Positions 48,048-58,167 of a stretch of DNA of 64,000 nt are shown piece after piece (the first letter of the stretch is position 1; every line of letters begins with the position of its first letter). The notes under the pieces were generated by a model that saw only the letters and a program-made list of their open reading frames with translations, had not been told where the DNA came from and did no database searches. Position numbers and translations under genes: made by a program. Source of the DNA: Candidatus Proximibacter danicus (GTDB taxonomy: Bacteria > Pseudomonadota > Gammaproteobacteria > Burkholderiales > Rhodocyclaceae); the NCBI GenBank assembly GCA_016710885.1, contig JADJUC010000027.1, forward strand, positions 19,123-83,122, given 5' to 3'.

Positions 48048-49260
48048 CTGCCGCGGCGATCGCTGCTAACGCTGCAACTCGCGCGGCGTGAATGCGTTGC
48101 GGAATCTGCGCCGGGTCATCGCAGGCCTTGGCAATCTCCCCGGCGGGCACCGCCTGCACCACAGTCAGCGCCTGGCGTAATCGATCGGCGGCAACGTAGG
48201 GCTTTTCCTCCCACCCCAGCCGTCCATTGAAATCCGCCGCGCAGGCTTCGAGGAGCTGTTCGAAGCGTTGCGGCCGACGCAGCGCATCGCTCTTCTCGAT
48301 CAGCCGCAGAATCGTATCGGCGCGCAGTTCGGCGGCACGGTGGATGTCCCCGTGGTAGCGCGCCGCCAGCAGTGCAAGGTCGCGGCATTCCGCTGGCACC
48401 TTGAGGCGGGTGCACACCGTTTCCACCAGTTTGACGCTGCGGGTTTCGTGCGCGATGTGGCGTGGCCACTCGTCCGGTGGCGTGGTGCCTTTGCCAAGGT
48501 CGTGCAGCAGGGCAGCAAAGCGCACTGGCAGTGCGTGCGCTCGACGCGCAGCGGTATCCACCACCATCATTACGTGGATTCCCGTATCGATTTCCGGGTG
48601 GTATTCAGCCCGCTGCGGCACACCGAACAGGCGATCGAGTTCTGGCAGCAGGCACTTCAGGGCGCCACAATCGCGCAGTACGGCAAACATCCGCGAGGGT
48701 TGCGTTTCCAGCAGCCCCTTGGCCAGTTCCTGCCAGACACGTTCGGGAACAAGCGCATCGACTTCGCCGTTATCGACCATGGCGCGCATCAGCGCCTGCG
48801 TTTCCGGGGCGACCGAAAAATCGGTGAAGCGGGCAGCGAAACGGGCGACACGAAGAATGCGCACCGGGTCTTCGACAAAGGCCGGCCCGACATGGCGGAA
48901 CAAGCGTGCCTGCAAATCCTTCTGACCATCATGGGGATCGATCAGCGTGCCATCCTCGCCACGCGCCATGGCGTTGATGGTCAGATCGCGGCGAGCAAGG
49001 TCTTCCTCCAGCGTCACGTCCGGCGCGGCATGAAATGCAAAACCGCTATAGCCGGGCGCCGTCTTGCGCTCGGTGCGCGCCAGCGCGTACTCGGCATTGC
49101 TCTTCGGATGGAGAAAAACCGGGAAATCCTTGCCGACCGGCCGAAACCCCCCGGCCAGCATTTCCTCGGGCGTACTGCCAACAACGACGTAGTCGCGATC
49201 CTGAACCGGTAGATTCAGGAGCTCATCGCGAACGGCGCCACCGACGATATAGGTTTTCAC
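48031..49260 (-). CDS. cca: CCA-adding enzyme (tRNA nucleotidyltransferase)
   Basis: 409 residues of the multifunctional type. The catalytic head has VGGAVRDELLN and DRDYVVVG with the carboxylate motif. The phosphohydrolase HD region (DTGIHVMMVVDTAARRAHALPVRFAALLHDLGKGTTPPDEWPRH) is present, so it can also remove 2',3'-cyclic phosphates. It overlaps the convergent DUF2905 gene at its 3' end by 17 bases. Confidence 0.96.
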   Translation of the reverse strand: MKTYIVGGAVRDELLNLPVQDRDYVVVGSTPEEMLAGGFRPVGKDFPVFLHPKSNAEYALARTERKTAPGYSGFAFHAAPDVTLEEDLARRDLTINAMARGEDGTLIDPHDGQKDLQARLFRHVGPAFVEDPVRILRVARFAARFTDFSVAPETQALMRAMVDNGEVDALVPERVWQELAKGLLETQPSRMFAVLRDCGALKCLLPELDRLFGVPQRAEYHPEIDTGIHVMMVVDTAARRAHALPVRFAALLHDLGKGTTPPDEWPRHIAHETRSVKLVETVCTRLKVPAECRDLALLAARYHGDIHRAAELRADTILRLIEKSDALRRPQRFEQLLEACAADFNGRLGWEEKPYVAADRLRQALTVVQAVPAGEIAKACDDPAQIPQRIHAARVAALAAIAAAVKETG

Positions 49261-49374
49261 GGCCTGGAAGACTCAAGCAACTTTCAGGCGCAGCGCCAGC
49301 GAGGCGCGCGCCCGAAGACAGTACTCCGAGTACGGCAAGGGGGCGCAACGAAGCTGGCGCAAGCAGGCAAAGAA

Positions 49375-50334
49375 CTAGCGGCCCGCGTGATAGCGGAAGT
49401 CGTCGAGCTTCGACTTCGGCAGAACCTTGCCGAGATAAGTCGGGGCAATCGCTTCCAGCGCGGCCGGCGACCAACCCGGATAAACCTGGCCTTCGGCGCT
49501 GGCCATGTTGTCGACGTCCATCGAACGCAGGTTGTCCGGCGACATCGGCGGATCAGGCAGCAGCCATAGCAGGCCCGCCTGGAGGTAGGCCCAGAAATCG
49601 TTGAGCTGGTAAACCGGGCGCTTGTTGCCGGAAATCACCCCCACGTATTCCACCAGTTCGCGCAGCGTATAGACCTTGGGGCCGCACAACTCATAGCGCT
49701 GGCCAAAGGTTTTGATGTCTTCGATGCACGAAACAAAGGCATCGGCCACGTTGCCGACATAGACCGGCTGGAACTTGGCGCTCAGGCAGCCGGCGGCAAA
49801 GACCGGCGCCAGCTTGAGGATGTTGGCAAACGTGTTGAGGAAGTTGTCGCCAACGCCAAAGATGACCGACGGGCGGAACACCGTCACATCCAGATCCTTG
49901 GCGGCGGCCATCACCGCCGCTTCGCCCTCGCCCTTTGAGCGCAGGTATTCGGAAGGGCCATTCACATCGGCGCCGAGTGCGCTCATATGCACCAGGCGGC
50001 GCACGCCAGCCTGCTTCATGGCGGCGATGATCTTCTTCGGCAGCTCGGCATGCGCAGCACCGAAACGCTTGCCATAGGGCAGCTGCGAGTCGTGGTCATG
50101 GAGAATGCCGACGAGATTGATCACGACATCCTGGTCGCGCATCAATTCAACCAGCGCGGCTTCGTCATTGATGTTGGCTTCCACCACTTCCACCGTCGGC
50201 AGCATGATGTTGGCCTTGTTGCGCTCGCGGCGGCGGGTCGGAATGGTGACGCACGTACCCATCTGCGACAGACGGTTGGCAATCCACGTACCGACGAAGC
50301 CGCTTCCTCCCAGAAGCAATACATTCTTGATCAT
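49375..50334 (-). CDS. Complex I NDUFA9-like NAD-binding protein
   Basis: 319 residues, an atypical SDR. LLLGGSGFVGTWIANRL is the NAD(P) loop; VINLVGILHD, HMSALGADVNGPSEYLRSKGEGEAAV (with the YxxxK-like region) and TVFRPSVIFGVGDNFLNTFA follow. NDUFA9-like proteins are known as accessory subunits of mitochondrial complex I; the free-standing bacterial ones have no assigned role. Confidence 0.88.
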   Translation of the reverse strand: MIKNVLLLGGSGFVGTWIANRLSQMGTCVTIPTRRRERNKANIMLPTVEVVEANINDEAALVELMRDQDVVINLVGILHDHDSQLPYGKRFGAAHAELPKKIIAAMKQAGVRRLVHMSALGADVNGPSEYLRSKGEGEAAVMAAAKDLDVTVFRPSVIFGVGDNFLNTFANILKLAPVFAAGCLSAKFQPVYVGNVADAFVSCIEDIKTFGQRYELCGPKVYTLRELVEYVGVISGNKRPVYQLNDFWAYLQAGLLWLLPDPPMSPDNLRSMDVDNMASAEGQVYPGWSPAALEAIAPTYLGKVLPKSKLDDFRYHAGR

Positions 50335-50498
50335 GATTGAACCCGATTTTTAGAGGCGTAAAGGCCGGTATTTTAAGGCAAAATCGGCCTTGCCGGGGCA
50401 TTCGCGCACGCCTCGGCGAGGCGCACGGAGTGATTCCGGCGCGATGCCCGTCCTTACCTTAATATCATGGCTTGATATATATTCGGGAAAACGACAAA

Positions 50499-51232
50499 AT
50501 GCCGCTCCCCGATGATCGGTCGGGCTTCACCCAGGACACGGCTTTGACGCTTCTGCTATCACACTGGCCCGGCAAGATCCGGCGCTTTCTTGGCATCCCC
50601 GGTACTGCGCCACACGGCAGCGAACAATGGGCCGCCGCCCTCGGCGCACTGCTCGGCATTGCCACCGTTGTGCTGGCAACCCATGCCGTAGTCGGGCAAC
50701 AGGCAGCGATCTTTGTCGTTCCCTCGCTCGGCGCCAGTGCAGTGCTGGTTTTTGCCGCACCGCACAGCGTCTTCGCGCAGCCCTGGTCGGTGCTTGGCGG
50801 CAATCTGCTGTCGGCGCTGATCGGCGTGCTCTGCCAACAGCTGCTGCCGGAAGCAACACTGGCCGCCGCGACAGCCGTTGCCCTGTCCATCGCCGTCATG
50901 CACGCCGCGCGCTGCATCCATCCACCGGGAGGCGCAACCGCCCTGGCCGCTGTCATCGGCGGACCGGACATCCACCAGCTCGGCTTTGCCTATGCGCTCT
51001 ACCCGGTCGGGCTCAATTGCCTGATCCTGATCGGCGTCGGCATCGCCTTCAACTACCCCTTTGCCTGGCGCCGCTACCCGGCGAGCCTGATGCGCTACGT
51101 CCATGTCGAGACAGCGCACGCCCCGGACGCGGCGCTGCCAGTGAAAAACACGTGCAGCAAGCGATGGAACAGTTGAATGTCGTCATCGACGTCAGCCCGG
51201 CAGAACTGCGGGGCCACAAAGGACCCGATTGA
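50499..51232 (+). CDS. HPP-family membrane protein, frameshifted near the C-terminus
   Basis: About 244 residues from the ATG at 50499 (MPLPDDRSGFTQD) with a GGGAA site. Five or so membrane segments (IATVVLATHAVVG..., AIFVVPSLGASAVLVFA, and the family signature ARCIHPPGGATALAAVIGG). The frame breaks near 51135, where one base seems missing. In the corrected frame the end reads ASEKHVQQAMEQLNVVIDVS and stops at 51232, which is a natural HPP tail. HPP proteins include a nitrite transporter. Confidence 0.8.
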
Positions 51233-51332
51233 GCAGTCACCGGGTGATGCGGGCGCAGGCGGGAAAGCGGGAGGCGCGCGCGGGTCGTGAAATCCAGCCG
51301 AGAAAATCAGCGCGCTAAGGCCATCTCGGCAA

Positions 51333-53294
51333 TCACGGCAACTCTTCGCCTTTCGGCGCATCCGAACGCGCACCGATGGTGCCGAGGCGCGGCTTGAGAC
51401 TCTGCGGCTTGCCTTCGAACAGCGCCGAGTAATAGACCGAGTTGCTCATTACCTTTTTTACGTAATCCCGCGTTTCGTTGAAGGGGATGGTTTCGGCGTA
51501 GATGGCGCCCTCCAGCGGCCGGTCGGCACGCCAGCGGCGGGCGCGGCCGGGGCCGGCGTTGTAGGCGGCGGAGGCCAGCACCGGATGGTTGTCCAGGCTC
51601 TCCATGACCATGCGCATGTAGCTGGTGCCGAGCAGCAGATTCACCTCGGTATCGTTGACCCGGCTGTGGCTGTAGTTGGCCAGCCCGATCTTGTTGGCCA
51701 CCCACTTGGCGGTAGCCGGCATCAGTTGCATCAGGCCGGAAGCGCCGACCGTCGATTTGGCGTTGGTGATGAAGCGGCTTTCCTGCCGCATCAGGCCGTA
51801 GACCCAGGCATCGTCAATTGACTGCTTTTGCGCCGCCGGGCGCACCTGGTCGTCGAAAGGGGCAAGATAGCGCAGGCTGTAATCGTGTTCGTCCCTGGTG
51901 CGGTCTGCAGCAGCAATCGCGCGGTCGTACACGTCGCTGCGCTTGGCCAGTTCGGCGGCAGCCAGAAGCTCGCGGTCACCCATGCCGCGCAATGTCCAGT
52001 TCCATTCACGCACGCCTTCCACCCGCATGTTGACGCGCAACAGCGCCAGCGCGCGCTTGAGGCCGGGGTTGCCGGCAGCGCCGAGTATTTCCTCGCGGGT
52101 CAGCGCGGCCGCTTTTGGCGGCACGTTAATCGGACGCTCCAGTTCGTCGTCGGCGAGGTTGCCGTAAAAATTCGGCTGGCCAGCGACTTTCTGGAACAGC
52201 GCGTCGGCTTCGGTGGTCAGGCCACCCGCCTTGTAGGCACGGCCCAGCCAGTACGTCCACTCCGGCAGAGCCGCCAGCGCCGGCGGCATTTGTTCGATGG
52301 TGGCGCGGACGACGCCCCAGTCGTGGGCGCGCAATGCCGCGCGCACCTTCCATTGCGCCACTTCGTCGGACAGCGGCACATCGCCGGCTTTACTGAACCA
52401 GCCAAGCGCTTCCGGCAGATGCCGCGTGGCCCCCTGCCAGCCGATCTGGCCCCAGGCCCAGCCGCGCTCGCCGGCTTCCATGCGGGCCGCCAGTTTTTCT
52501 AGCTGTTCGGCTGCCTGGCGCGGGTCGTTGCGCGCGATGCGCTGAATGGCGAGTGCCGCCAGCTCGCGGCCCAAACGCTTTTCCGCCCAATTCGCCGGCA
52601 GCTTGACCAGCGTCGGCAGCGGCCGCTCGACGACGGCGTCGAGCTGCGCTGCCGTCGGCGTCTGCTCGGTCGGCAGATAGTTGGTGGTGTAACGGGCCGC
52701 ACCGATCTTGTTGGCCTCGAACTGCCGGCGCACGCGCGCCCAGACTTCATCGGCCAGCACGCGCTTTTCCCAGATAAGGACTTCGAGCACCGGGTAACAG
52801 GGCTCGGGCGGCTCCAGCAGCGTAAGCCAGAGGGGCATCGCAGCATCGAGCATGCTGGCGTCGCCGCGCGCGCGTCGGCTCTGCAGGGCATAACAGGCCA
52901 GCTCCTGATCGACCGCGACAAGCTTCGGGAATTCGGTATCGAACTCCGCCCATTGCTGTTTTTTGCCGAGCACCTTCAACCAGTCGTTGCGAAGTTTCTC
53001 GCCAATATAGGTTTTTTCGTGCCGGACCAGAAAACCCTGGGCCGCTGCGGTATCGAACTGATCCGGCAGACGGCCGGTCAGCAGCCAGTAGTCAACGTAG
53101 GCTTCGAGGTCGTGACCGCGCAGCTCCGGCGCCAGACGCTCGAGCTTGGCGCGATCGCCGGCACGAAACGCGTCGCGCGCGGCAAGAAAGCGGTCATCGG
53201 GCGCGGGCGCCGCCATCGCAGAAGTGGCGGCAAATATCAGGGCGCCGGCAATCAACAGGCGGGCAGCGCGGATAACAGGGGGGAGAAACGTCAT
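51333..53294 (-). CDS. slt: Soluble lytic murein transglycosylase
   Basis: About 653 residues. I start at 53294 (MTFLPPVIRAARLLIAGALI) because this begins the signal peptide (cut near AMA-APA). A long alpha-superhelical U/L region (about 30-470) leads to the C-terminal lysozyme-like domain with the catalytic Glu in LMRQESRF, then STVGASGLMQLMPATAKWVA and YNAGPGRARRWR. It cleaves peptidoglycan to 1,6-anhydromuropeptides in the periplasm. It is divergent from ygfA. Confidence 0.95.
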   Translation of the reverse strand: MTFLPPVIRAARLLIAGALIFAATSAMAAPAPDDRFLAARDAFRAGDRAKLERLAPELRGHDLEAYVDYWLLTGRLPDQFDTAAAQGFLVRHEKTYIGEKLRNDWLKVLGKKQQWAEFDTEFPKLVAVDQELACYALQSRRARGDASMLDAAMPLWLTLLEPPEPCYPVLEVLIWEKRVLADEVWARVRRQFEANKIGAARYTTNYLPTEQTPTAAQLDAVVERPLPTLVKLPANWAEKRLGRELAALAIQRIARNDPRQAAEQLEKLAARMEAGERGWAWGQIGWQGATRHLPEALGWFSKAGDVPLSDEVAQWKVRAALRAHDWGVVRATIEQMPPALAALPEWTYWLGRAYKAGGLTTEADALFQKVAGQPNFYGNLADDELERPINVPPKAAALTREEILGAAGNPGLKRALALLRVNMRVEGVREWNWTLRGMGDRELLAAAELAKRSDVYDRAIAAADRTRDEHDYSLRYLAPFDDQVRPAAQKQSIDDAWVYGLMRQESRFITNAKSTVGASGLMQLMPATAKWVANKIGLANYSHSRVNDTEVNLLLGTSYMRMVMESLDNHPVLASAAYNAGPGRARRWRADRPLEGAIYAETIPFNETRDYVKKVMSNSVYYSALFEGKPQSLKPRLGTIGARSDAPKGEELP

Positions 53295-53372
53295 GTGATA
53301 AGCTGCAGAAAGTGCCGAAAAGCCTGAAAACAGGGCCTCGGCGGGTTCAACGAAGGGCTTGAGCATAGCACA

Positions 53373-53969
53373 ATGACCGCTACCGAAACCCCCGAAAAAA
53401 GCCACTTTCGGCAGAATCTGCGCCGCGAGATGATCGCCCGGCGCATGGCGCTTCCGGCCGAGACGCACGCAGCACTTTCGGCCGCCGTTCGAGCGCAGCT
53501 GAATGACGGATTTCCGGCGCTGGCCGAACTGATCGTCGGCTTCTGCTGGCCGGTGCAGAACGAACCCGATCTGCGCCCTTTCGTTTCGGAACTGGTCGCA
53601 CGTGGCGGCCGCGTGGTGCTGCCGGTGGTCTTACGCACCGACGCCCCGCTGGCTTTTCGTGAATGGTGGCCGGATCAGCCGCTGACCCCCGACCGCTACA
53701 GCATTCCAACGCCAACCGACGGCGATTTTCTCGTGCCGCAGGCTTTGCTGTTGCCGGTCAACGCCTTCGATGACGCCAACTACCGCATTGGTTATGGCGG
53801 CGGGTTTTTTGACCGGACGCTGGCCAGCCTTTCGCCACGCCCGCTGGCCATCGGCATCGGTTTCGATTTTCAGCGCGTGGCAAGCATTTGCCCGCAAGCG
53901 CACGACCTGCCGCTGGATGCAATGGTGACCGAATCAGGCATTTATCGTGCAAATTGCGCCAATGATTGA
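53373..53969 (+). CDS. ygfA: 5-formyltetrahydrofolate cyclo-ligase
   Basis: 198 residues. LRREMIARRMALPAE at the N-terminus, FCWPVQNEPDLRPFVSEL, and the ATP/Mg loop RIGYGGGFFDRTLA define the family. It converts 5-formyl-THF to methenyl-THF. Normal length. The gene order slt/ygfA is common in betaproteobacteria. Confidence 0.95.
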   Translation: MTATETPEKSHFRQNLRREMIARRMALPAETHAALSAAVRAQLNDGFPALAELIVGFCWPVQNEPDLRPFVSELVARGGRVVLPVVLRTDAPLAFREWWPDQPLTPDRYSIPTPTDGDFLVPQALLLPVNAFDDANYRIGYGGGFFDRTLASLSPRPLAIGIGFDFQRVASICPQAHDLPLDAMVTESGIYRANCAND

Positions 53970-54027
53970 TCTGGCTGCAACGCTCACCAATACAGGGTTT
54001 TGCTGAAAATCGTGCAAATTACGCCAG
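53944..54027. repeat. Imperfect 18-bp direct repeat flanking the ygfA/patB junction
   Basis: The repeat atcgtgcaaattgcgcca (53944-53961) returns as atcgtgcaaattacgcca (54009-54026), 17 of 18 identical. The copies overlap the stops of the two convergent genes. It could be a small duplication scar. Confidence 0.5.
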
Positions 54028-55179
54028 ATTTTTGGCGCCGCCAGCCAGCCGCTTCAAGGCTTCGTCCAGAACACTGGGAGGGCAAGCGAAGTTGAGGCGC
54101 AGCCAGCCGGGGCTGCCGAAGTCGGCACCGTCTGACAGCCCGAGGCCGTGCGCCTCGAAATGGCGCTGGAGGTTTTCCGTAGTGCTTTTCGGCCCCTGCC
54201 CCAAGCGGCGGGCATCGATCCACGCCAGATAGGTGGCTTCGACATGCGTCATGCTCAGCCCGGGCAGCGCAGCAACCGTGCTTTCAACGCAGTCGCGGTT
54301 GCGGCGCAAGGTGTCGATCAGCGCTGCATGCCAGTCGCCGCAATCACGCAACGCGGCCTCGCAGGCGGTCAGGCCGAGGACATTCACATGCGGCACGATG
54401 CCGGCCATGGCACGGGTGAAGGCGCGGCGCAGGCCAGCATCGGGAATCACGGCAAAGGCACAGCCGAGGCCAGGGATGTTGAAGGTTTTCGACGGCGCCA
54501 TAAGGGTGATGCTGCGCCGGGCAATGGCCGTGTCGAGCATGGCGATCGGCGTATGCCGGCGCCCCGCATCGAGAATCAGGTCACAGTGGATTTCGTCGGA
54601 ACAGAGGATGAGGTCGTGGCGCTCGCAGAAAGCGGCGATGGCTGCCAGTTCATCGGCGCCCCAGGCACGGCCGACCGGGTTGTGCGGGTGGCAGAGCAAG
54701 AAGAGCTTTGTCGTCGGCGTAACGGCCGCTGCTGCCGCCGCCCAGTCCCACTGCCAGCGGCCCGCCTGCTGCACCAGTGGAAAGCTGCCAAGCCCGCGCC
54801 CGGAAAAGCGTGGGGCCGACATGAAGGGCGGGTAAACCGGCGTCGCCGTGATGACATCGCCGTCAATGGCACGGCAAGCCACGTTGAGGCCGGTGACCAG
54901 CCCGGGCAACCAGACCAGCCAATCGGCATCGATGCGCCAGCCATATTCTTTTTCGAGATACCCGAGAACCGCCTCGGTCAGCCCCGGCCAGGCTTCGGCA
55001 TAGCCGAAAACCCCATGCGCCACACGACGCTGCAAGGCCTCGACCACTGCCGGCGGTGCGGCAAAATCCATATCGGCCACCCACATCGGCAGGATGTCGC
55101 GGCCGGCGTAGCGATTCCACTTGACCGAGTCACCCGCCTTGCGGTCGATGACCCGTTCAAAGTCGAAGGAGAGGCTCAC
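54019..55179 (-). CDS. patB: PatB/MalY-type PLP enzyme (cystathionine beta-lyase family)
   Basis: About 386 residues. The start is probably the GTG at 55179 (SLSFDFERVIDRKAGDSVKW), the usual N-terminus of the family, although the GGAGG site is unusually close. It shows ILPMWVADMDF, HPHNPVGRAW, CSDEIHCDLIL and the PLP lysine in LMAPSKTFNIPGL. It cleaves C-S bonds in cystathionine or related substrates. It lies 38 bases downstream of cysK on the same strand, so a sulfur amino-acid operon is plausible. Confidence 0.88.
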   Translation of the reverse strand: MSLSFDFERVIDRKAGDSVKWNRYAGRDILPMWVADMDFAAPPAVVEALQRRVAHGVFGYAEAWPGLTEAVLGYLEKEYGWRIDADWLVWLPGLVTGLNVACRAIDGDVITATPVYPPFMSAPRFSGRGLGSFPLVQQAGRWQWDWAAAAAAVTPTTKLFLLCHPHNPVGRAWGADELAAIAAFCERHDLILCSDEIHCDLILDAGRRHTPIAMLDTAIARRSITLMAPSKTFNIPGLGCAFAVIPDAGLRRAFTRAMAGIVPHVNVLGLTACEAALRDCGDWHAALIDTLRRNRDCVESTVAALPGLSMTHVEATYLAWIDARRLGQGPKSTTENLQRHFEAHGLGLSDGADFGSPGWLRLNFACPPSVLDEALKRLAGGAKNLA

Positions 55180-55216
55180 TCCTCCCGCCTCGTTGATATC
55201 ACTCGGATTAAGCCCG

Positions 55217-56150
55217 TTACACCTCGAGGTGTGAATAAAGCGCGGTGGAAAGATAGCGCTCACCGAAGGACGGAATGATGACGACGGTGAGCTTGCCAGC
55301 GTTCTCAGGGCGCCGTGCCACTTCCAGCGCAGCGGACACCGCCGCGCCGGAGGAAATGCCGACGAGGAGGCCTTCTTCGGTAGCCATACGGCGGGCCATG
55401 CTGAAGGCATCCTCGTTCTTGACGCGCGCGACTTCGTCATAGATTGCGGTATTGAGCACCTTCGGCACGAAGCCGGCACCAATGCCCTGGATCGGGTGAG
55501 GCCCCTTCTGACCGCCGGAGAGGACCGGCGAGGCATCGGGTTCGACAGCGACGATACGAACCCCCGGCTTTTTCGCCTTGAGCATTTCGCCGATGCCGGT
55601 GATGGTGCCGCCGGTGCCGATACCGGAAACCACGATATCGACCGCACCGTCGGTATCGCGCCAGATTTCCTCAGCCGTCGTCTGGCGATGCACTTCCGGA
55701 TTAGCCGGGTTTTCAAACTGCTGCGGAATGAAGTAACGCGGGTCGGCGGCCGCCAGTTCCTCCGCCTTCTTGATCGCACCGCCCATGCCGTCCGGCCCCG
55801 GTGTCAGGATCAGCTCGGCGCCGTAGGCCTTGAGCAGCAGGCGCCGCTCGCGGCTCATGGTTTCCGGCATGACGAAGGCGCAACGGATGCCGCGTGCCGG
55901 CGCAGACCATGGCCAGGCCGATGCCGGTGTTGCCGGAAGTCGGTTCGAGGACGACGGTATCGGGGCCGATGCTGCCGGCAGCCTGCGCGGCGTCGAGCAT
56001 CGCGACGGCAATCCGGTCCTTGACGCTATGGCCCGGATTGAAGAACTCCAGCTTGGCGACGACCGGGCCATTGATACCGGCGGTAACGCGGTTGAGCTTG
56101 ACCAGCGGCGTATTGCCGATGAGGGCGGTGACGTTGTCGGCGATGTTCAT
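55217..56150 (-). CDS. cysK: Cysteine synthase A, frameshifted
   Basis: About 311 residues when the frame is mended. The N-terminal part starts at 56150: NVTALIGNTPLVKLN, NPGHSVKDRIAVAML (PLP Lys44) and EPTSGNTGIGLAMVCA. Around 55897-55900 there is one extra base (gccggcac for gccgcac), and the C-terminal part continues as IRCAFVMPETMSRERR through GIGTGGTITGIGEM. The protein makes cysteine from O-acetylserine and sulfide. Because cysK is central to metabolism and the two halves join perfectly, I favour a sequence error. Confidence 0.9.
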
Positions 56151-56173
56151 TTCTGTCTCACTCCTTTGGATGC

Positions 56174-57685
56174 TTAGCCGAGGAACAATTTGTAGGCCGG
56201 GTTATTCGTTTCTTCCCAGTGTGCGTAGCCGAGGTTCTTCAGGAAGTCCTTGAACGCGCTCATTTCCTTCGGCGGCACCTGCATGCCGACCAGCACGCGG
56301 CCGTAGTCGGCGCCGTGGTTGCGGTAGTGGAAGAGGCTGATGTTCCAGCCAGCGCTCATGCTGTTGAGGAAATTCATCAGCGCGCCGGGACGCTCGGGAA
56401 ACTCGAAGCGGTAGAGAATTTCGTTCTCGATCCCCGGGGCATGGCCGCCGACAAGGTGGCGGATGTGCAGCTTGGCCATTTCGTCGTCGGTCAAATCCAG
56501 CGTGGCATAGCCGTGTTTTTCCAGGCTGTCGACCAGCTTCAGCGACTCGGCGCGGCTGCCTACCTGGATGCCGACATAGACATGCGCCTCGGCCCGGTCG
56601 TTGAAGCGGTAGTTGAACTCGGTGATGTTGCGCGCGCCGATCAGCGAGACGAACTTCTTGTAGCTGCCGGGCTTCTCGGGCAAGGTCACGGCCAGCACGG
56701 CTTCGCGCTGCTCGCCGATTTCGGCGCGCTCGGCCACGAAGCGCAGACGATCGAAGTTCATGTTGGCACCGGAGGCGACCGCCACCAGGGTCTTGTCGCG
56801 CAGGTTGTGGCGCTTGGCGTATTCCTTGGCACCGGCCACCGCCAGTGCCCCGGCCGGTTCGAGGACGGCACGGGTATCTTCGAAAACATCCTTGATCGCC
56901 GCGCAGATGGCGTCGGTATCGACCAGGACCATGTCGTCCACGTACTGCTGTGCCAGGCGGAAGGTTTCCTCACCGACCATTTTCACCGCCGCGCCATCGG
57001 CAAAGAGCCCGACCTGCGCGAGCTTGACGCGTTTGCCCGCCTTCAGCGAACGGTCCATTGCGTCGGCATCCATCGCCTCGACGCCGATGATCTTTGTCTC
57101 CGGACGCAGGCGCTTGATATAGGCCGCTACACCGGCGATCAGCCCGCCGCCACCGACACAGCAGAACACGGCGTGGATAGGCTGCGGGTGCTGGCGCAGG
57201 ATCTCCATGCCGATGGTGCCCTGGCCGGCGATCACTTCCGGATCATCGAAGGGTGGACGAAGGTCAGTTTTTCCTTCTTCTCCAGTTCGAGCGCGTGGGC
57301 ATAGGCGTCGTCGTAGGAATCACCGGCGAGCACCACTTCGCCACCACGATTTTTCACGGCCTGAATCTTGATCTGCGGCGTCGTCGTCGGCATCACGATG
57401 ACTGCGCGACAACCGAGCTTGGCTGCTGACAAGGCCACACCCTGCGCATGATTGCCGGCGGAAGCGCAGATCACGCCGCGCGCGAGCTTCTCCGGCGTTG
57501 AGCTTGACGATCTTGTTGTAGGCGCCGCGCAGCTTGAAGGAAAACACCGGCTGCATGTCTTCGCGCTTGAGGTAAATGGGGTCGCCGATGCGTGCCGAAA
57601 GATTGGGCGCCGGATCGAGCGGCGATTCGATGGCAACGTCGTAAACCTGCGCGTTGAGGATTTTTTCCAGATAATCCGGGTGCAT
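56174..57685 (-). CDS. ilvA: Threonine ammonia-lyase (IlvA), frameshifted twice
   Basis: About 504 residues after two corrections. It starts at 57685 (MHPDYLEKILNAQVYDVAIE). PLP Lys lies in FSFKLRGAYN; an extra base near 57491 precedes ARGVICASAGNHAQGVAL; a missing base near 57241 precedes EVIAGQGTIGMEIL; then CCVGGGGLIAG. Two ACT-like regulatory domains follow (LAVTLPEKPGSYKKFVSLIG and YRFEFPERPGALMNFLNSM). It deaminates threonine to 2-oxobutanoate for isoleucine. Both breaks are single-base, consistent with error. Confidence 0.92.
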
Positions 57686-57723
57686 GGTGCGCTTCTTCTC
57701 TTCTAATGGACCGGGAATTCTAA

Positions 57724-58160
57724 CACCTTGACTGGCTGAACATTTCACTCGGCATTTCGGCCGAGGCCGGGCTGGCTGGCTTTTCGCCGCCAGCTTCCTG
57801 GCCGCGACGCTGTTGCCGGGCGGCTCGGAAGCGCTACTCTTCGCCTTCCTCCGCGCCTACCCGGATCAGTTCTGGGTCGCCTTGCTGCTGGCCACGCTTG
57901 GCAACACGCTGGGCGGCATGACCTCCTGGGCCTGCGGTCGCTGGCTGCCGAAATGGCAAGGCATGGCGGCGCTGCCGCAGCTCGAACGGGTTCGCCGTTG
58001 GGGCGCACCCGTGCTGTTGCTGTCGTGGGTGCCACTGATCGGTGATGCGCTGTGCGTAGCCGCCGGCTGGTTGCGCTTGTATTGGCTGCCCTGCGCCCTG
58101 TTCACGGCATTGGGCAAGTTTGCGCGTTACTGGCTGGTCGCCCACGGCGCCAGCCTGTGA
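57724..58160 (+). CDS. YqaA/DedA-like membrane protein, frameshifted
   Basis: About 145 residues. The corrected reading is WLNISLGISAEAGLAGF, then, after a missing T near 57785, FAASFLAATLLPGGSEALLF and ATLGNTLGGMTSWACGRWLP, the YqaA/SNARE-associated (DedA-like) signature. LLLSWVPLIGDALCVAAGWL lies near the end. Four or so membrane segments. No good start codon is visible in the corrected frame after an in-frame TAA at 57721, so the 5' end is uncertain, perhaps because of another base error. Confidence 0.7.
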
Positions 58161-58167
58161 GGCAACG

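Noticed and set aside
54148..55278. 376-codon plus-strand frame opposite patB
   Set aside because: Antisense to a PLP enzyme with all family motifs on the minus strand.
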